From: Amycolatopsis japonica
GTDB taxonomy: Bacteria > Actinomycetota > Actinomycetes > Mycobacteriales > Pseudonocardiaceae
Length of the DNA stretch: 64,000 bases
Direction: 5' to 3'
NCBI RefSeq assembly: GCF_000732925.1
Contig: NZ_CP008953.1
Coordinates: 5,766,001-5,830,000 of the forward strand
Both the position numbers and the translations under genes were made by a program. Positions 1 through 10,161 of this stretch are shown here, piece by piece; position 1 is the first letter of the stretch, and each line of letters opens with the position of its first letter. The notes beneath the pieces are model-generated. The model saw only the letters and a list, made by a program, of their open reading frames with translations. It had not been told where the DNA came from and did no database searches.

Positions 1-16
1 TGCGCCGTTCCGCGGG

Positions 17-865
17 TCAGCCGGGCAGATCGCCCGTGGCCAGCGGGCGCTCCGGGTCGCGGGACCAGTGCGACCACGAACCCGCGTACAACGCCGCGGG
101 CTCCGGGTGACCGGCGACCTCGAGCGCGAGCACGACGGACGAGGCGGTGACGCCCGATCCACAGTAGACACCGACCGGTGTCTCCGGGGCCACGCCGAGC
201 CCTTCGAACCGCTCGGCCAGCTCCGAGGCGTCACGCCAGCGGCCGTCCTCCCCGACGTGCCCGGAGAAGGGCGCGTTGACCGCGCCGGGGATGTGCCCGG
301 CGCGCGGATCGATCGGCTCGGTCTCGCCCGCGTACCTCGGCCGCGCCCGTGCGTCGAAGAGCAGCCCGTCCCTCGCGAGAGTGGCGGCGTCGGCCGCGTC
401 GAGCACCGGCATGCCGCCCGGCTCGACGACGATGTCGCCCTCCGCCGGTGACGGGATCTCGTCGGTGAGCGGGCGCTCTTCCTCCGCCCACGCGGCGAAC
501 CCGCCGTCCAGCACGGCGACCTCGGCGTGCCCGGCCCAGCGCAGCAGCCACCACGCCCGGGCCGCGACCGAACCGTCGGAGTCGTCGTAGACCACCACCG
601 GGTGACCGGCGCGGACCCCGGCCGCCCGCAGGTGCCGCTGCAACGTCTCCGGCTCGGGCAGTGGATGACGCCCGCCCTCCCCCGGCTCCCCGGCGAGCGC
701 CGTGTCGAGGTCGACGTACACCGCGCCCGGGAGATGCGCCTCACGGTAGGAATCGGCGCCGGGCGGCCCGGCGAGCCGCCAGCGGACGTCGAGGACTACG
801 GAGCGTGCGGATTCCGGCCCGGAGAGCTGCTCGGCGAGTTCGCTGGTGGTGATCATGGGGCGCAT
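17..865 (-). CDS. Two-domain sulfurtransferase (SseA / 3-mercaptopyruvate sulfurtransferase type)
   Basis: A 282-residue tandem rhodanese protein that would move sulfur from thiosulfate or 3-mercaptopyruvate to an acceptor in the cytoplasm. The N-terminal rhodanese-like domain (about 1-130) carries Asp where an active site would have Cys (YDDSDG near 93-98), so it is inactive. The C-terminal domain holds the catalytic loop CGSGVTA with Cys235, the signature of actinobacterial SseA-like enzymes. Start ATG at 865; a second in-frame ATG at 856 is equally possible. It is divergent from ideR. The substrate cannot be decided from sequence. Confidence 0.88.
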   Translation of the reverse strand: MRPMITTSELAEQLSGPESARSVVLDVRWRLAGPPGADSYREAHLPGAVYVDLDTALAGEPGEGGRHPLPEPETLQRHLRAAGVRAGHPVVVYDDSDGSVAARAWWLLRWAGHAEVAVLDGGFAAWAEEERPLTDEIPSPAEGDIVVEPGGMPVLDAADAATLARDGLLFDARARPRYAGETEPIDPRAGHIPGAVNAPFSGHVGEDGRWRDASELAERFEGLGVAPETPVGVYCGSGVTASSVVLALEVAGHPEPAALYAGSWSHWSRDPERPLATGDLPG

Positions 866-1000
866 GGGCCCATCTTCCCGTGCCTCACGTCTCCATGCCC
901 AGCTTGGGGGACTTTTCCCGCCTCGGTGCTTGTTCTCCCCACGCCTGCGTCGCTGTCGGTGCCAGCGACTACGATGAGCAACGCGGACGAAGGGGACAGC

Positions 1001-1689
1001 GTGAACGATCTCATCGACACCACAGAGATGTACTTGCGTACCATCTACGAGCTCGAAGAAGAAGGTGTCGTCCCGCTGCGGGCCCGGATCGCGGAGCGGC
1101 TGCAGCAGAGCGGCCCGACCGTGAGCCAGACCGTCGCCAGGATGGAACGCGACGGACTGGTCGTGGTCGCGGACGACAGGCACCTGCAGCTGACCGAGCA
1201 CGGTCGCGAGCTCGCCATCGCGGTCATGCGCAAGCACCGGCTGGCCGAGCGCCTCCTGGTCGATGTCATCGGCCTGGAATGGGAGCACGTCCACAACGAG
1301 GCCTGCCGCTGGGAACACGTGATGAGCGAGGCCGTCGAGCGCAAGCTGGTCAAGCTGCTCGACCACCCGACCACGTCGCCCTACGGCAACCCGATCCCGG
1401 GGCTGGACAAGCTCGGCGACGGTGATCCCGCCCCGCCCGCCGAAGCCGACCTCGTGCGGCTCGACGAGTTCGCCCGCATGGGCGGCGGCGAGGTCGAGAT
1501 CCGCCGCATCGCCGAGCACGTGCAGCTGGACGAGACGCTGATGACGGAGCTCAAGTCGGTCGGCATCGTGCCCGGCAGCCGGGTCAAGGTCGGCAAGACG
1601 GCGCCCGGCGGCACCATCGAGGTCACCGGCGGGAGCAGCACCGCGCAGGTGCCCGTCTCGGCGTTGCACGCCGTGCTGGCGCAAGCCAG

Positions 1690-1693
<4 letters not shown>
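1001..1693 (+). CDS. ideR: Iron-dependent transcriptional repressor IdeR (DtxR family)
   Basis: A 230-residue DtxR/IdeR regulator that, with Fe(II), represses iron uptake and siderophore genes. The N-terminal winged helix (about 1-73) is followed by the dimerisation domain and a C-terminal SH3-like domain (about 150-230). All metal ligands known from M. tuberculosis IdeR are at the same numbers: Met10, Cys102, Glu105, His106 (site 1) and His79, Glu83, His98 (site 2). The GTG at 1001 is chosen because it follows AAGGGG and matches the family N-terminus (DTTEMYLRTIYE); an in-frame ATG lies at 974. The stop overlaps the galK start, so the two are probably co-translated. Confidence 0.96.
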
Positions 1694-2871
<1,178 letters not shown>

Positions 2872-2882
2872 CCGCCGCACCA

Positions 2883-2909
2883 CCCCCGGGCGCGCACCGT
2901 GCCCGGGGG
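2883..2909 (+). terminator. Perfect 9-bp hairpin between galK and galE
   Basis: Arms 2883-2891 and 2901-2909 (CCCCCGGGC / GCCCGGGGG) with a 9-nt loop start 12 bases after the galK stop. There is no T-run after it. It could terminate or attenuate ideR-galK transcription before galE. Confidence 0.55.
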
Positions 2910-2955
2910 CGAGGACACTGGGCCGCGACCGCATCCGCAGCAGAAAGGCGCGAAC

Positions 2956-3942
2956 GTGACCGACGAACCGACCAAGACCCTGAAGCTGATGGTGACGGGC
3001 GGAGCCGGTTATGTGGGCAGCGTCTGCGCGGCCCGCCTCATCGAGGCCGGGCACGACGTCACCGTGGTCGACGACCTCTCCACCGGGCACGCCGACGCGG
3101 TGCACCCGGACGCGACCTTCGTCGAGGGCGACGCCGCCGAGGTCGCCGGGCGCCTGCTCGGCGACGGCTTCGACGGTGTCCTCCACTTCGCCGCCAAGTC
3201 GCTGGTCGGCGAATCGATGACGGATCCGGCGAAGTACTGGGAAGGCAACGTCCTCACTTCGCTCCGCCTGCTCGAGGCGATGCGCGACCACGGCACGAAG
3301 CGGCTGGTGTTCTCCTCCACCGCGGCCACCTACGGCGAACCCGAGTCCTCCCCCATCCCGGAGACGGCGCCGACGCAGCCGACCAACACCTACGGCGCGA
3401 CGAAGCTGGCCATCGACCACGCGATCACGTCGTTCTCGCGCGCCCACGGCATCGCCGCGGTCAGCCTGCGTTACTTCAACGTCGCCGGCGCCTACGGTTC
3501 CTTCGGCGAGCGGCACACCACCGAAACCCACCTGATCCCCCTCGTGCTCCAGGTCGCCACCGGGGACCGCGAGCGGATCCAGATCTTCGGTGACGACTAC
3601 CCGACTTCGGACGGCACCGCCATCCGCGACTACATCCACGTGGTCGACCTCGCCGACGCGCACCTGCTGGCCCTGCGGCACGCGGCCGACGGCGAACACC
3701 GCATCTACAACCTCGGCAGCGGCACCGGTTTCTCGGTGCTCGAGGTGATCGAGGCGTGCCGCCGCACCACCGGTCACGAGATCCCCGCCGCGGTCGCGCC
3801 GCGCCGCGCGGGCGACCCGTCGGTGCTCGTGGCCTCCAGCGAGCGGGCCGGTGACGAGCTCGGGTGGAAGCCCGAGCGCACCGACCTCGACGGCATCGTG
3901 GCCGACGCCTGGACGTTCACCCAGTCCCGCCAGAACGTCTGA
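2956..3942 (+). CDS. galE: UDP-glucose 4-epimerase
   Basis: A 328-residue short-chain dehydrogenase/reductase that interconverts UDP-glucose and UDP-galactose with bound NAD. The NAD motif GGAGYVG is at 15-21, the catalytic Ser/Thr segment SSTAATYGEP near 120-129 and the YxxxK pair at Tyr146 and Lys150. The GTG start at 2956 follows AGAAAGG. With galK it supplies the Leloir pathway; galT is not in this window. The 3' end overlaps the convergent DUF4192 gene by 26 bases. Confidence 0.95.
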   Translation: MTDEPTKTLKLMVTGGAGYVGSVCAARLIEAGHDVTVVDDLSTGHADAVHPDATFVEGDAAEVAGRLLGDGFDGVLHFAAKSLVGESMTDPAKYWEGNVLTSLRLLEAMRDHGTKRLVFSSTAATYGEPESSPIPETAPTQPTNTYGATKLAIDHAITSFSRAHGIAAVSLRYFNVAGAYGSFGERHTTETHLIPLVLQVATGDRERIQIFGDDYPTSDGTAIRDYIHVVDLADAHLLALRHAADGEHRIYNLGSGTGFSVLEVIEACRRTTGHEIPAAVAPRRAGDPSVLVASSERAGDELGWKPERTDLDGIVADAWTFTQSRQNV

Positions 3943-4981
3943 GTGCGATCTCCGGTGGTCCTTCGGCCTGCTGCCGCAGGACCACCCCGATCAGGTCGGC
4001 CGGTGGCACCATCGCGTTGAGGGCCGTGCTCAGCAGCTTCGCCAGCCCGTGCCCGGGGTCGGCCTCGGCGGCCCTGGCCAAGGCCATCCCGGCGGCCGCC
4101 AGGTCACCTCGGACATAGGCGGCGTGCGCCTTCAGAGCGAGCGCCTCGGCCGCTTCGGGTGCCGGGAGCTCCCGGGCCAGGATGAGCCAGAGGTCCTCCG
4201 CCACGCGGGCGAGCGACGAGTCCGCGGGGACGGCCGTGAGCAGACAGGCGCCGCGAACCTCGACCAGGGAAAGCGCCCAGGCCAGCCGGACGGCCTGGTC
4301 GTCGCTGATCGCCCGGTCTCCGCCGTCGACTCGGGTGAGGGCGGCGTTCACCTCGGCGACTCCGGCCGGGACGGGATCCTCCCCTCGCCACGGCGGATCG
4401 GCCATTCTGGTGAGCAGATCGGCACGTCTGGCGAGCGTTTCCGGCGCGACGGGGTCGAAGAGCCGCTCGACCTCGTCCCGGCTGGCGTGGGTGACGTGCC
4501 CGGCACCGGTGACGATCGCGGCGGCCACCGAGTCCCGCGGATCCGGCAGGATCCCGCCACAGGTCCGTTCCCGGTAGCAGCCCCACCGCACGTCGGCGGC
4601 GATCCTGGGCGCCCACACCGAATGCGTCACCGAGATCTCGTACTCGGCCAGCGAGGCTTCCAGACGCCGGATGAACCGGCGCCGCGGTGGCCGCCCCGCC
4701 TTGTTCGCGGTGCCACCGCCGACCACCGCGAGGGTGGCACCGGTGTGGCCGGACACGGCGAGCCTGATCGCCAGGTCACGCGCCTGGTCTTGTTCCAGGC
4801 CGGGCGGCGGCAGGTCCACGCGCATGACGAGGCCTTGTTTCATTCGTCCAGGGCCGCGCAGGCCGAAGACGACGACGGAGTCCTCGGGGTGGAATCCGAG
4901 GAGGTACGGGATCGCGGCGAGCAGGTCCGCCGGATCCGTCAGATCGACCTTGGTCCTGCCGGTCGGGGTGGAAGTGGTCAT
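3917..4981 (-). CDS. DUF4192 family protein of unknown function
   Basis: About 354 residues. The N-terminal YLLGFHPEDSVVVFGL segment is characteristic of DUF4192, an actinobacterial family without known function. No signal peptide or membrane helix is evident. The C-terminal part is rich in Ala and helical, TPR-like in look. The ATG at 4981 follows GGGTGGGGG, but in-frame ATGs at 5023 and 5059 are alternatives. The proposed start sits in a strong hairpin, and the upstream region carries DnaA-box-like sequences (separate entries). The 3' end overlaps galE on the other strand. Confidence 0.75.
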   Translation of the reverse strand: MTTSTPTGRTKVDLTDPADLLAAIPYLLGFHPEDSVVVFGLRGPGRMKQGLVMRVDLPPPGLEQDQARDLAIRLAVSGHTGATLAVVGGGTANKAGRPPRRRFIRRLEASLAEYEISVTHSVWAPRIAADVRWGCYRERTCGGILPDPRDSVAAAIVTGAGHVTHASRDEVERLFDPVAPETLARRADLLTRMADPPWRGEDPVPAGVAEVNAALTRVDGGDRAISDDQAVRLAWALSLVEVRGACLLTAVPADSSLARVAEDLWLILARELPAPEAAEALALKAHAAYVRGDLAAAGMALARAAEADPGHGLAKLLSTALNAMVPPADLIGVVLRQQAEGPPEIALRRSGGTG

Positions 4982-5022
4982 GCCCCCACCCTGCGGCGGG
5001 AATGGGGCCGCGGGTGGGGGCA
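4981..5022 (-). promoter_or_regulatory. Hairpin burying the ribosome binding site of the DUF4192 gene
   Basis: Arms 4981-4991 and 5012-5022 are perfectly complementary over 11 bp (TGCCCCCACCC / GGGTGGGGGCA). On the minus-strand mRNA the purine-rich arm segment directly before the ATG at 4981 is the only Shine-Dalgarno-like sequence, and it would be paired. An in-frame ATG lies at the 5' foot of the stem (5023). Translational control is inferred. Confidence 0.45.
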
Positions 5023-5031
5023 TGACATATC

Positions 5032-5059
5032 TGTGGACAGCCGGGACCGTTGTGGACAA
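5032..5059. promoter_or_regulatory. Two DnaA-box-like sites upstream of the DUF4192 gene
   Basis: TGTGGACAA at 5051-5059 is the exact complement of TTGTCCACA, the actinobacterial DnaA box; TGTGGACAG at 5032-5040 is one base off. The same perfect motif lies before nrdR and recA in this window. Function is inferred. Confidence 0.4.
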
Positions 5060-5129
5060 CCGCCGCGGGACCGGTCGTGGGACGCCGATCCTGTCGGTGA
5101 GGTGATCTACAGTGCCCGGCCCCGCGGGA

Positions 5130-5984
5130 TCAGTCGCAGTGTTCGAACGGGCTCTCGTAAGCGTTCGATCCGACCGAACCGCCCCACTTGACGCAGGTCG
5201 AGGCGGCCGTCTTCTTCACCGGTCCGGCGTAGTAGGTGAAGCTGCCGGAGTCGGTCACGCGAGCCGAACCCTGCACCTCGAGGAACGCCGAAACCGGCGA
5301 AGCGGTGCCGAGCGAAACGGCCTTCAGCGTGGTGACGCAGTTGGCCTTGGTCGAGGCGTTGTACAGCAGGTACGCGGTTCCCGAACCGTTCGCGAGCCCC
5401 TGCGAGTCGACGACCGAGAAGCCGCTGCCGCACACCTCGGTGGCCTCGTACGGGTTGCCGCCGCACGAGTTCTTGCTGGTGAAGTTCGTGTGGCCGTAGT
5501 ACGGCACCGCGACCCCGTTCAGCACCGCCTTCTGCGCCACCCCGTTGAGCCGCTCTTCGAAGTGCAGGTGCGGACCGGTCACCCCGCCGGTCGCGCCGGC
5601 CGTGCCGATCTGCTTGCCGAGGCTGACGGCCTGGCCGACCGAGACGGACTGGGTCGAAAGGTGGGCGTAGCGGGTACGCCAGCCGCCACCGTGGTCGATC
5701 TCGACCCAGCGCCCATAGCTGGTGCTGCCTTCGTTGGCGACCCGGGTGACGGTGCCGCCAGCCGAGGCCAGCACCGGCATCCCGGTGATGCCCGACTTCT
5801 GGAAGTCGACCGAGTTCGCCGGGCTGTGCCCGCTGAACGTCGCCGCCGTGACCGTGACGCCGCATTTGAAGGGGACCTGGAAGTTCGGGGCGGCCGACGC
5901 CTGCGTCGTGCCGGCGAGGGTCAGGCCGAGCGCGGGGAGAACGGCGGCCGCGGCGAGCACTGCGAAACGGCGCAACCTGGACAT
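5130..5984 (-). CDS. Secreted M23 family metallopeptidase
   Basis: A 284-residue exported LytM-type peptidase, likely cutting peptide bridges in peptidoglycan. A signal peptide ends near ASA/AP at 31-32. The zinc ligands are His53 and Asp60 (first motif) and His141 in HLHF; His108 in the YAH motif is the likely catalytic residue. The C-terminal part (about 170-284) contains several Cys and has no family I recognise. The ATG at 5984 follows GGAGG at good spacing. It is downstream of the S15 peptidase gene, separated by a strong terminator, so it is probably transcribed alone. Confidence 0.88.
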   Translation of the reverse strand: MSRLRRFAVLAAAAVLPALGLTLAGTTQASAAPNFQVPFKCGVTVTAATFSGHSPANSVDFQKSGITGMPVLASAGGTVTRVANEGSTSYGRWVEIDHGGGWRTRYAHLSTQSVSVGQAVSLGKQIGTAGATGGVTGPHLHFEERLNGVAQKAVLNGVAVPYYGHTNFTSKNSCGGNPYEATEVCGSGFSVVDSQGLANGSGTAYLLYNASTKANCVTTLKAVSLGTASPVSAFLEVQGSARVTDSGSFTYYAGPVKKTAASTCVKWGGSVGSNAYESPFEHCD

Positions 5985-6089
5985 GGAGACCTCCATCAGG
6001 TGGGGAAGCCGGACAGGACGGAGCAAAGCCGGGGGAAATACATTTTCCGTACAAGCCCGAGGTCGGGTCGGCGTTTTCCATCCGAAACG

Positions 6090-6125
6090 CCGGATGCCAC
6101 GTCCCGAGGGGGACGTGGCATCCGG
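6090..6125 (-). terminator. 16-bp perfect hairpin downstream of the S15 peptidase gene
   Basis: Arms 6090-6105 and 6110-6125 with a GAGG loop. Outside them, GCGTTTTCC at 6071-6079 can also pair with GGAAAACGC at 6124-6132. It starts 15 bases after the S15 stop on the minus strand. Strong transcription terminator. Confidence 0.75.
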
Positions 6126-6140
6126 AAAACGCGGCCCTGA

Positions 6141-7952
6141 TCAGCCGAAGGCGGCACGCAGCGCGGGTTTGCCGCCCGCCACCGGCAGCACCAGCGAGGT
6201 GCGGTTCAGCTCGACCGAGACACCGGCGCCCGGCTTCGGCCGGAGCGTGTAGTCGTGGTCGCTGGAGGCCACCAGGAACTCGATCTTGTGCCCGGCCGCC
6301 AGCAGGTAGTCCTTCGCGACCAGTTCCACCTCGACCTTGTAGTTCTCACCAGGGGTGATCGGGTCGGTGCGGGCGGGGTCGCGCCGGTTCTGCGGGTCGG
6401 TCCACCCCCGGGTGATCACCTTCGCCGTCCCGTCCGGGGCGCGGTCGAGGAGCACCGCGGTCACGTTCGCGGCCGGCTTGTCGAAGGACAGCGACAGATC
6501 GGTCTTCACGGTTCCGGAAAGCCGTACGGGCTGCTTCGCCGCAGTGGTCGAGTACAGCAGGCGGTTGCCCGACGACGCGGCGGCCGCCAGCTGTTCGATC
6601 GTCTTGCTGGCGTCGTCAGCCAGCGTCTCGACGGCGGCCTTGCCCGGGACGGGGTTGCGCGTGTCGAGCTTGCCCTTCGAAGAACCGCCGGGCCACGGGT
6701 AGAGCTTGACGTCCTGGGTGCCGGGCAGCGGCCACTCCGGCTCGTCCACCCACGACTTGTCCTCACGCTGGATGGTGGCCTTCGGCTCGCGCTCGATGCC
6801 GTTGTCGATGCCGTAGAGGTAGTGCGACATCCACTTGTTCAGCGTGGCGAGCCAGACGTCGCGGCGGAGGCTGTACGGGTCGGCGTGCCCGGCCTGGTGC
6901 AGCCAGATCTTGTGCTCGACACCGCGCGCCTTGAGCATTTCGTACCAGCGGGTGCCCTGGTCGGTCTTGACGTTCCAGTCGCCGAGGCCGTGCACCACGA
7001 GCACCGAGGCGCGCACCTTGTTCACGTCGTTGCGGTAGTTCCGCACGTCCCAGAAGCGGCTGTAGTCGCCGGTCACCCGGTCCTGGTCCACCCCGATCCG
7101 GTCGATCAGCGGACGGCAGACGGCGCGATCCTGGCGCGTGTAGACGTAATCCGCGAGCACGTCCGCGTCCTCGCCCTGGAAACCGCCGGCCGCGACGACG
7201 GCGCCGTCGTTGCGGTAGTAGTCGTACCAGCTGGAGATCGCCGCGATCGGGACGATCGTCTCCAGCCCTTCGACGCCGGTGCTGGCCACCGCGTTGGGCA
7301 GCGTCCCGTTGTAGGAGACGCCCGTCATGCCGGTCTTGCCGGTGCTCCAGTCCGCGACCGCGGCCTTGCCCGCCGCGTCGCGCGCCGTCGCACGGCCGTT
7401 CAGCCAGTCCACAATGGACTTCGCGCCGATGGTCTCGTTGACGTCGCCGGTGCTCGGGCAGCCGGTGGACTGACCGCTGCCGAGCGATTCCCCGTACACC
7501 ACGGCGAACCCGCGGGCGGTGAAGTAGTCCTGGTAGCGCCAGCTGATCGGTGCCGCGTTGGGACCGACGGTCTTCGTCGCGATCCGCGGGCCCGCCGGGG
7601 CGCGCTTCGCGCCGGGCACGTACAGCTCCACGTCGACGTTGTGGTTCGCGACGTCGTTGCCGCCCGCGTAGTACGGGCTGGCCTGGTAGACGACCGGGAC
7701 CTTCATGCCCTGCTGTGTCGCGCGAGGACGCACGACCTCCGCGTGCACGAGGTCGTCCTTGCCGTCGTGGTCGCTGTCGACCGGCGCGGTGACCCAGACG
7801 TTCTCCCGGATGACGTCCGCCGGGTCGAACACCGGCTGGGCTTGGCCGTCCTTGAAGACCGGCGTTGGCGGCGCGTCGGCTTGGGCGGGCAACGCCGTCG
7901 CCGGAAGGACCAGGACGGCGGTGAACAGGGCGGCGAGCCTGGCGACTCTCAC
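6141..7952 (-). CDS. Secreted X-Pro dipeptidyl-peptidase (S15 family)
   Basis: A 603-residue alpha/beta-hydrolase expected to remove X-Pro dipeptides from peptides outside the cell. A Sec signal peptide ends around AQA/DAPP (about 26). The nucleophile elbow GVSYNG places Ser213; the acid lies in VHGLGDWNVK and the His in HQAGHADPY. The C-terminal beta-sandwich domain of S15/CocE proteins (about 400-603) is present. ATG at 7952. Actinomycetes secrete many such peptidases for nutrition; a specific substrate cannot be assigned. Confidence 0.9.
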   Translation of the reverse strand: MRVARLAALFTAVLVLPATALPAQADAPPTPVFKDGQAQPVFDPADVIRENVWVTAPVDSDHDGKDDLVHAEVVRPRATQQGMKVPVVYQASPYYAGGNDVANHNVDVELYVPGAKRAPAGPRIATKTVGPNAAPISWRYQDYFTARGFAVVYGESLGSGQSTGCPSTGDVNETIGAKSIVDWLNGRATARDAAGKAAVADWSTGKTGMTGVSYNGTLPNAVASTGVEGLETIVPIAAISSWYDYYRNDGAVVAAGGFQGEDADVLADYVYTRQDRAVCRPLIDRIGVDQDRVTGDYSRFWDVRNYRNDVNKVRASVLVVHGLGDWNVKTDQGTRWYEMLKARGVEHKIWLHQAGHADPYSLRRDVWLATLNKWMSHYLYGIDNGIEREPKATIQREDKSWVDEPEWPLPGTQDVKLYPWPGGSSKGKLDTRNPVPGKAAVETLADDASKTIEQLAAAASSGNRLLYSTTAAKQPVRLSGTVKTDLSLSFDKPAANVTAVLLDRAPDGTAKVITRGWTDPQNRRDPARTDPITPGENYKVEVELVAKDYLLAAGHKIEFLVASSDHDYTLRPKPGAGVSVELNRTSLVLPVAGGKPALRAAFG

Positions 7953-8035
7953 AAGACCCCCAAAAGGCTGGTGGGCAAGACGAAGCTGAGGCTTCCGGCC
8001 ACCCGATCGGGTGTCAAGAGACTAACGTCGGAGGC

Positions 8036-9601
8036 ATGCCGAGCACCCTGGACGCACCGATCGTCGCCGTCACCGTCTATCCGCACCACGCCCGGATCAC
8101 GAGGCGGGCTTCGGCGGCCCTCGACGGGGAAACGCGTTTCGCCTTCGCGGGCCTGCCATGGAACCTGGACACGGATTCGGTCCGCGTCACCGGTTCCGGT
8201 CCGGCGGTCATCGCCGGGGTCGACGTCGCCGTCGAGCGCCATCCCGCGCCCGCGGACGCGTCACTGCGCGCGCTGACCGAACAGCGCAAGGCCGATCAAG
8301 CGGTGGTCGACGAGGTCGCGGACGCGGTCTCCGCCGAGACGGCGAAGGTCGACCTGCTGACCGGCCTGGCGACGCGCAGCGGCAAAAGTTTCGCGAAGGC
8401 GCTCGCGGCGGGCACGGCGGAGCCGCCCCGGGTCGCCGAAGTCACCGACGCGCTGGGCACCCAGCTGGCCGAGGCGCTGGGCAAGCGCCGCGAACTCGGC
8501 ATCCGCCTCGCCCGGCTCCGGGACGACCTCAAGGCGCTGGACCGCGAGATCGAGGCGAAACAGGGGATGTCCGAAGTGGACAGCGCGACGGTCACGGTCG
8601 AGTTGGAGCCCGGGGAGGACGGCGCGGAGATCGGCCTCGAACTGTCCTATGTGGTCGCGAACGCCGGCTGGGAACCCGGCTACGACGTGCGCGTCCGCGG
8701 TGAGGACGTCTCGCTGACCTGGTACGGGCGGATCACCCAGCACACCGGCGAGGACTGGCCGGAATGCGAACTGGCCCTGTCGACCGCGCGGCCGGCGAAC
8801 ACCGTCGAAGTACCGGAACTCGAACCCTGGTTCCTCGACCGCGTGCGTCCGGTCCAGCCGTTGATGGCCCGCGCGGCGTACGGCAGCGCGTCGCCCGCGG
8901 GCGGCGGGATACCGGAGTCGGTGGGCATGCCGGCGCCCGCCGGCCCGCCGATGGCCGCGCGGACGGCGTCCGTCGAACAGGGCACCACCGCGGTCACCTA
9001 CCGGCCGGGCCGCCCGGTGGCGGTGCCGTCGGGGGCACAGGGCCACCGCACGACGCTCGCCCAACTGGAGCTGACGGCGAAACTGGGCTACATCTCCGCT
9101 CCGGCGGTATCCCCGGAGGCGTTCCTCCGAGCGACCGTGGTCAACACTTCGGAGCACACGCTGCGGCCGGGGAAGGCGTCGGTGTTCCACGAGACGGAGT
9201 TCGTCGGTACCACGCGGCTGGACGTCTGGGCGCCGGGCGAGGAGCTCGAACTCGCTCTCGGCGTGGACGACCGGATCCGGATCGAGCGCGAACTCACGCA
9301 CCGCACGGCGAGCAAGGCGACGCTGTCCGGCGTCCGCAAACGGGAAGCCGCGTACACCACGACGATCGTCAACCACAGCCCGCGCGAGGCCGTCGTGACC
9401 GTGCTGGACCAGGCACCGGTCTCCCGGGACGACGCGATCACCGTCCGGGACGTGCGCACCACACCGGAGCCGGTGGAGCGGACCGAGCTGGGCGAGTTCA
9501 CGTGGCGGCTGACGCTCGCTTCGGGCGCGAAGGGCGTCGTGACGCTCGGGTACCGGGTGGACGTCGCGAAGGGTGTCGAGCTGTCTGGGTGGCGCGAGTA
9601 G
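8036..9601 (+). CDS. DUF4139 / mucoidy-inhibitor MuiA family protein
   Basis: A 521-residue cytoplasmic protein with the two-part layout of this family. An N-terminal DUF4140-like segment (VTVYPHHARITR near 11-22) is followed by a coiled-coil region (about 85-180) and a C-terminal DUF4139 beta-rich domain (about 200-521). A Pro/Ala/Gly-rich loop is inserted around 275-320. The ATG at 8036 follows GGAGG, and TAACGT at 8023-8028 could be a -10 box. No enzyme motif is visible. The molecular role of the family is not established. Confidence 0.82.
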   Translation: MPSTLDAPIVAVTVYPHHARITRRASAALDGETRFAFAGLPWNLDTDSVRVTGSGPAVIAGVDVAVERHPAPADASLRALTEQRKADQAVVDEVADAVSAETAKVDLLTGLATRSGKSFAKALAAGTAEPPRVAEVTDALGTQLAEALGKRRELGIRLARLRDDLKALDREIEAKQGMSEVDSATVTVELEPGEDGAEIGLELSYVVANAGWEPGYDVRVRGEDVSLTWYGRITQHTGEDWPECELALSTARPANTVEVPELEPWFLDRVRPVQPLMARAAYGSASPAGGGIPESVGMPAPAGPPMAARTASVEQGTTAVTYRPGRPVAVPSGAQGHRTTLAQLELTAKLGYISAPAVSPEAFLRATVVNTSEHTLRPGKASVFHETEFVGTTRLDVWAPGEELELALGVDDRIRIERELTHRTASKATLSGVRKREAAYTTTIVNHSPREAVVTVLDQAPVSRDDAITVRDVRTTPEPVERTELGEFTWRLTLASGAKGVVTLGYRVDVAKGVELSGWRE

Positions 9602-9612
9602 CCGCCCCCGGA

Positions 9613-9667
9613 TGCAATGAAAGGTCCTTTCCTTGCGAAATTTGCAAGGAAAGGACCTTTCATTGCA
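9613..9667. terminator. 24-bp-arm palindrome, family A (ATGAAAGGTCCTTTCC type)
   Basis: Arms 9613-9636 and 9644-9667 are perfectly complementary, with an A/T-rich loop (GAAATTT). It lies between two convergent stop codons (9601 on plus, 9683 on minus), so it can terminate transcription in both directions. It shares its core with the palindrome at 32356-32408, in opposite orientation. No T-run. Confidence 0.75.
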
Positions 9668-9682
9668 CGGGCCGGGCCGGGA

Positions 9683-10114
9683 TCAGCCCTGCGAGATGTA
9701 CGCCTCCAGCTGCTCCTGGCTCTGCTCCAGCTGTTCCATCCGGGTCTTCACGACGTCGCCGATGCTCACGATCCCCGCGAGCCTGCCGTCCACCACGACC
9801 GGGACGTGCCGGATCCGGCGTTCGGTCATCAGGACCGACAGCTGGTCCACCGAATCCTCGGGGGTGCAGCTCGCGACCATCTTCGTCATGATCGCGGACA
9901 CCGATCCGTCGAGCAGCTGGGGTCCGCGCTCGTTGAGCCGCCGCACCACGTCCCGTTCGGAGACGATCCCGACGATCCCGCCCTCGGGGTCGACGACCAC
10001 CAAGGCGCCGACGTTGTGCTCCGCCAGTCTCTCGAGCAGTTCGGTTACGTTCGTCTCCGGCGAGACGGTCGCGACGGCCGCCCCCTTGTTCCGCAACAGA
10101 TCGGAAATCCGCAT
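9683..10114 (-). CDS. CBS domain protein
   Basis: A 143-residue protein made of two CBS repeats (about 8-62 and 72-130), which form a Bateman module binding adenosyl ligands such as AMP, ATP or NAD(H). The first repeat ends GIVSERDVVRRL and the second GIVSIGDVV, both typical. There is no catalytic domain, so it is probably a stand-alone sensor or regulatory subunit. The ATG at 10114 follows GGGAGGAG. Related single-module CBS proteins of actinobacteria are often hypoxia-linked, but that is not shown here. Confidence 0.88.
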   Translation of the reverse strand: MRISDLLRNKGAAVATVSPETNVTELLERLAEHNVGALVVVDPEGGIVGIVSERDVVRRLNERGPQLLDGSVSAIMTKMVASCTPEDSVDQLSVLMTERRIRHVPVVVDGRLAGIVSIGDVVKTRMEQLEQSQEQLEAYISQG

Positions 10115-10161
10115 ACGCGCTCCTCCCGGATGGGTGACCTGAGTCACCCCAGGTTATGGCC

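Noticed and set aside
866..1000. IdeR operator before ideR
   Set aside because: No sequence close to the 19-bp TTAGGTTAGSCTAACCTAA palindrome is present here, nor was one seen upstream of other genes in the window.
6255..8276. 673-codon plus-strand frame across the S15 peptidase
   Set aside because: Antisense shadow of a well-supported secreted peptidase; composition is not protein-like.
9617..9663. Small ORFs starting with MKGPFL- or MKGSFR-type peptides inside the palindromes
   Set aside because: The start lies in the palindrome arm and occurs on both strands at every copy, so it is a by-product of the repeat sequence.
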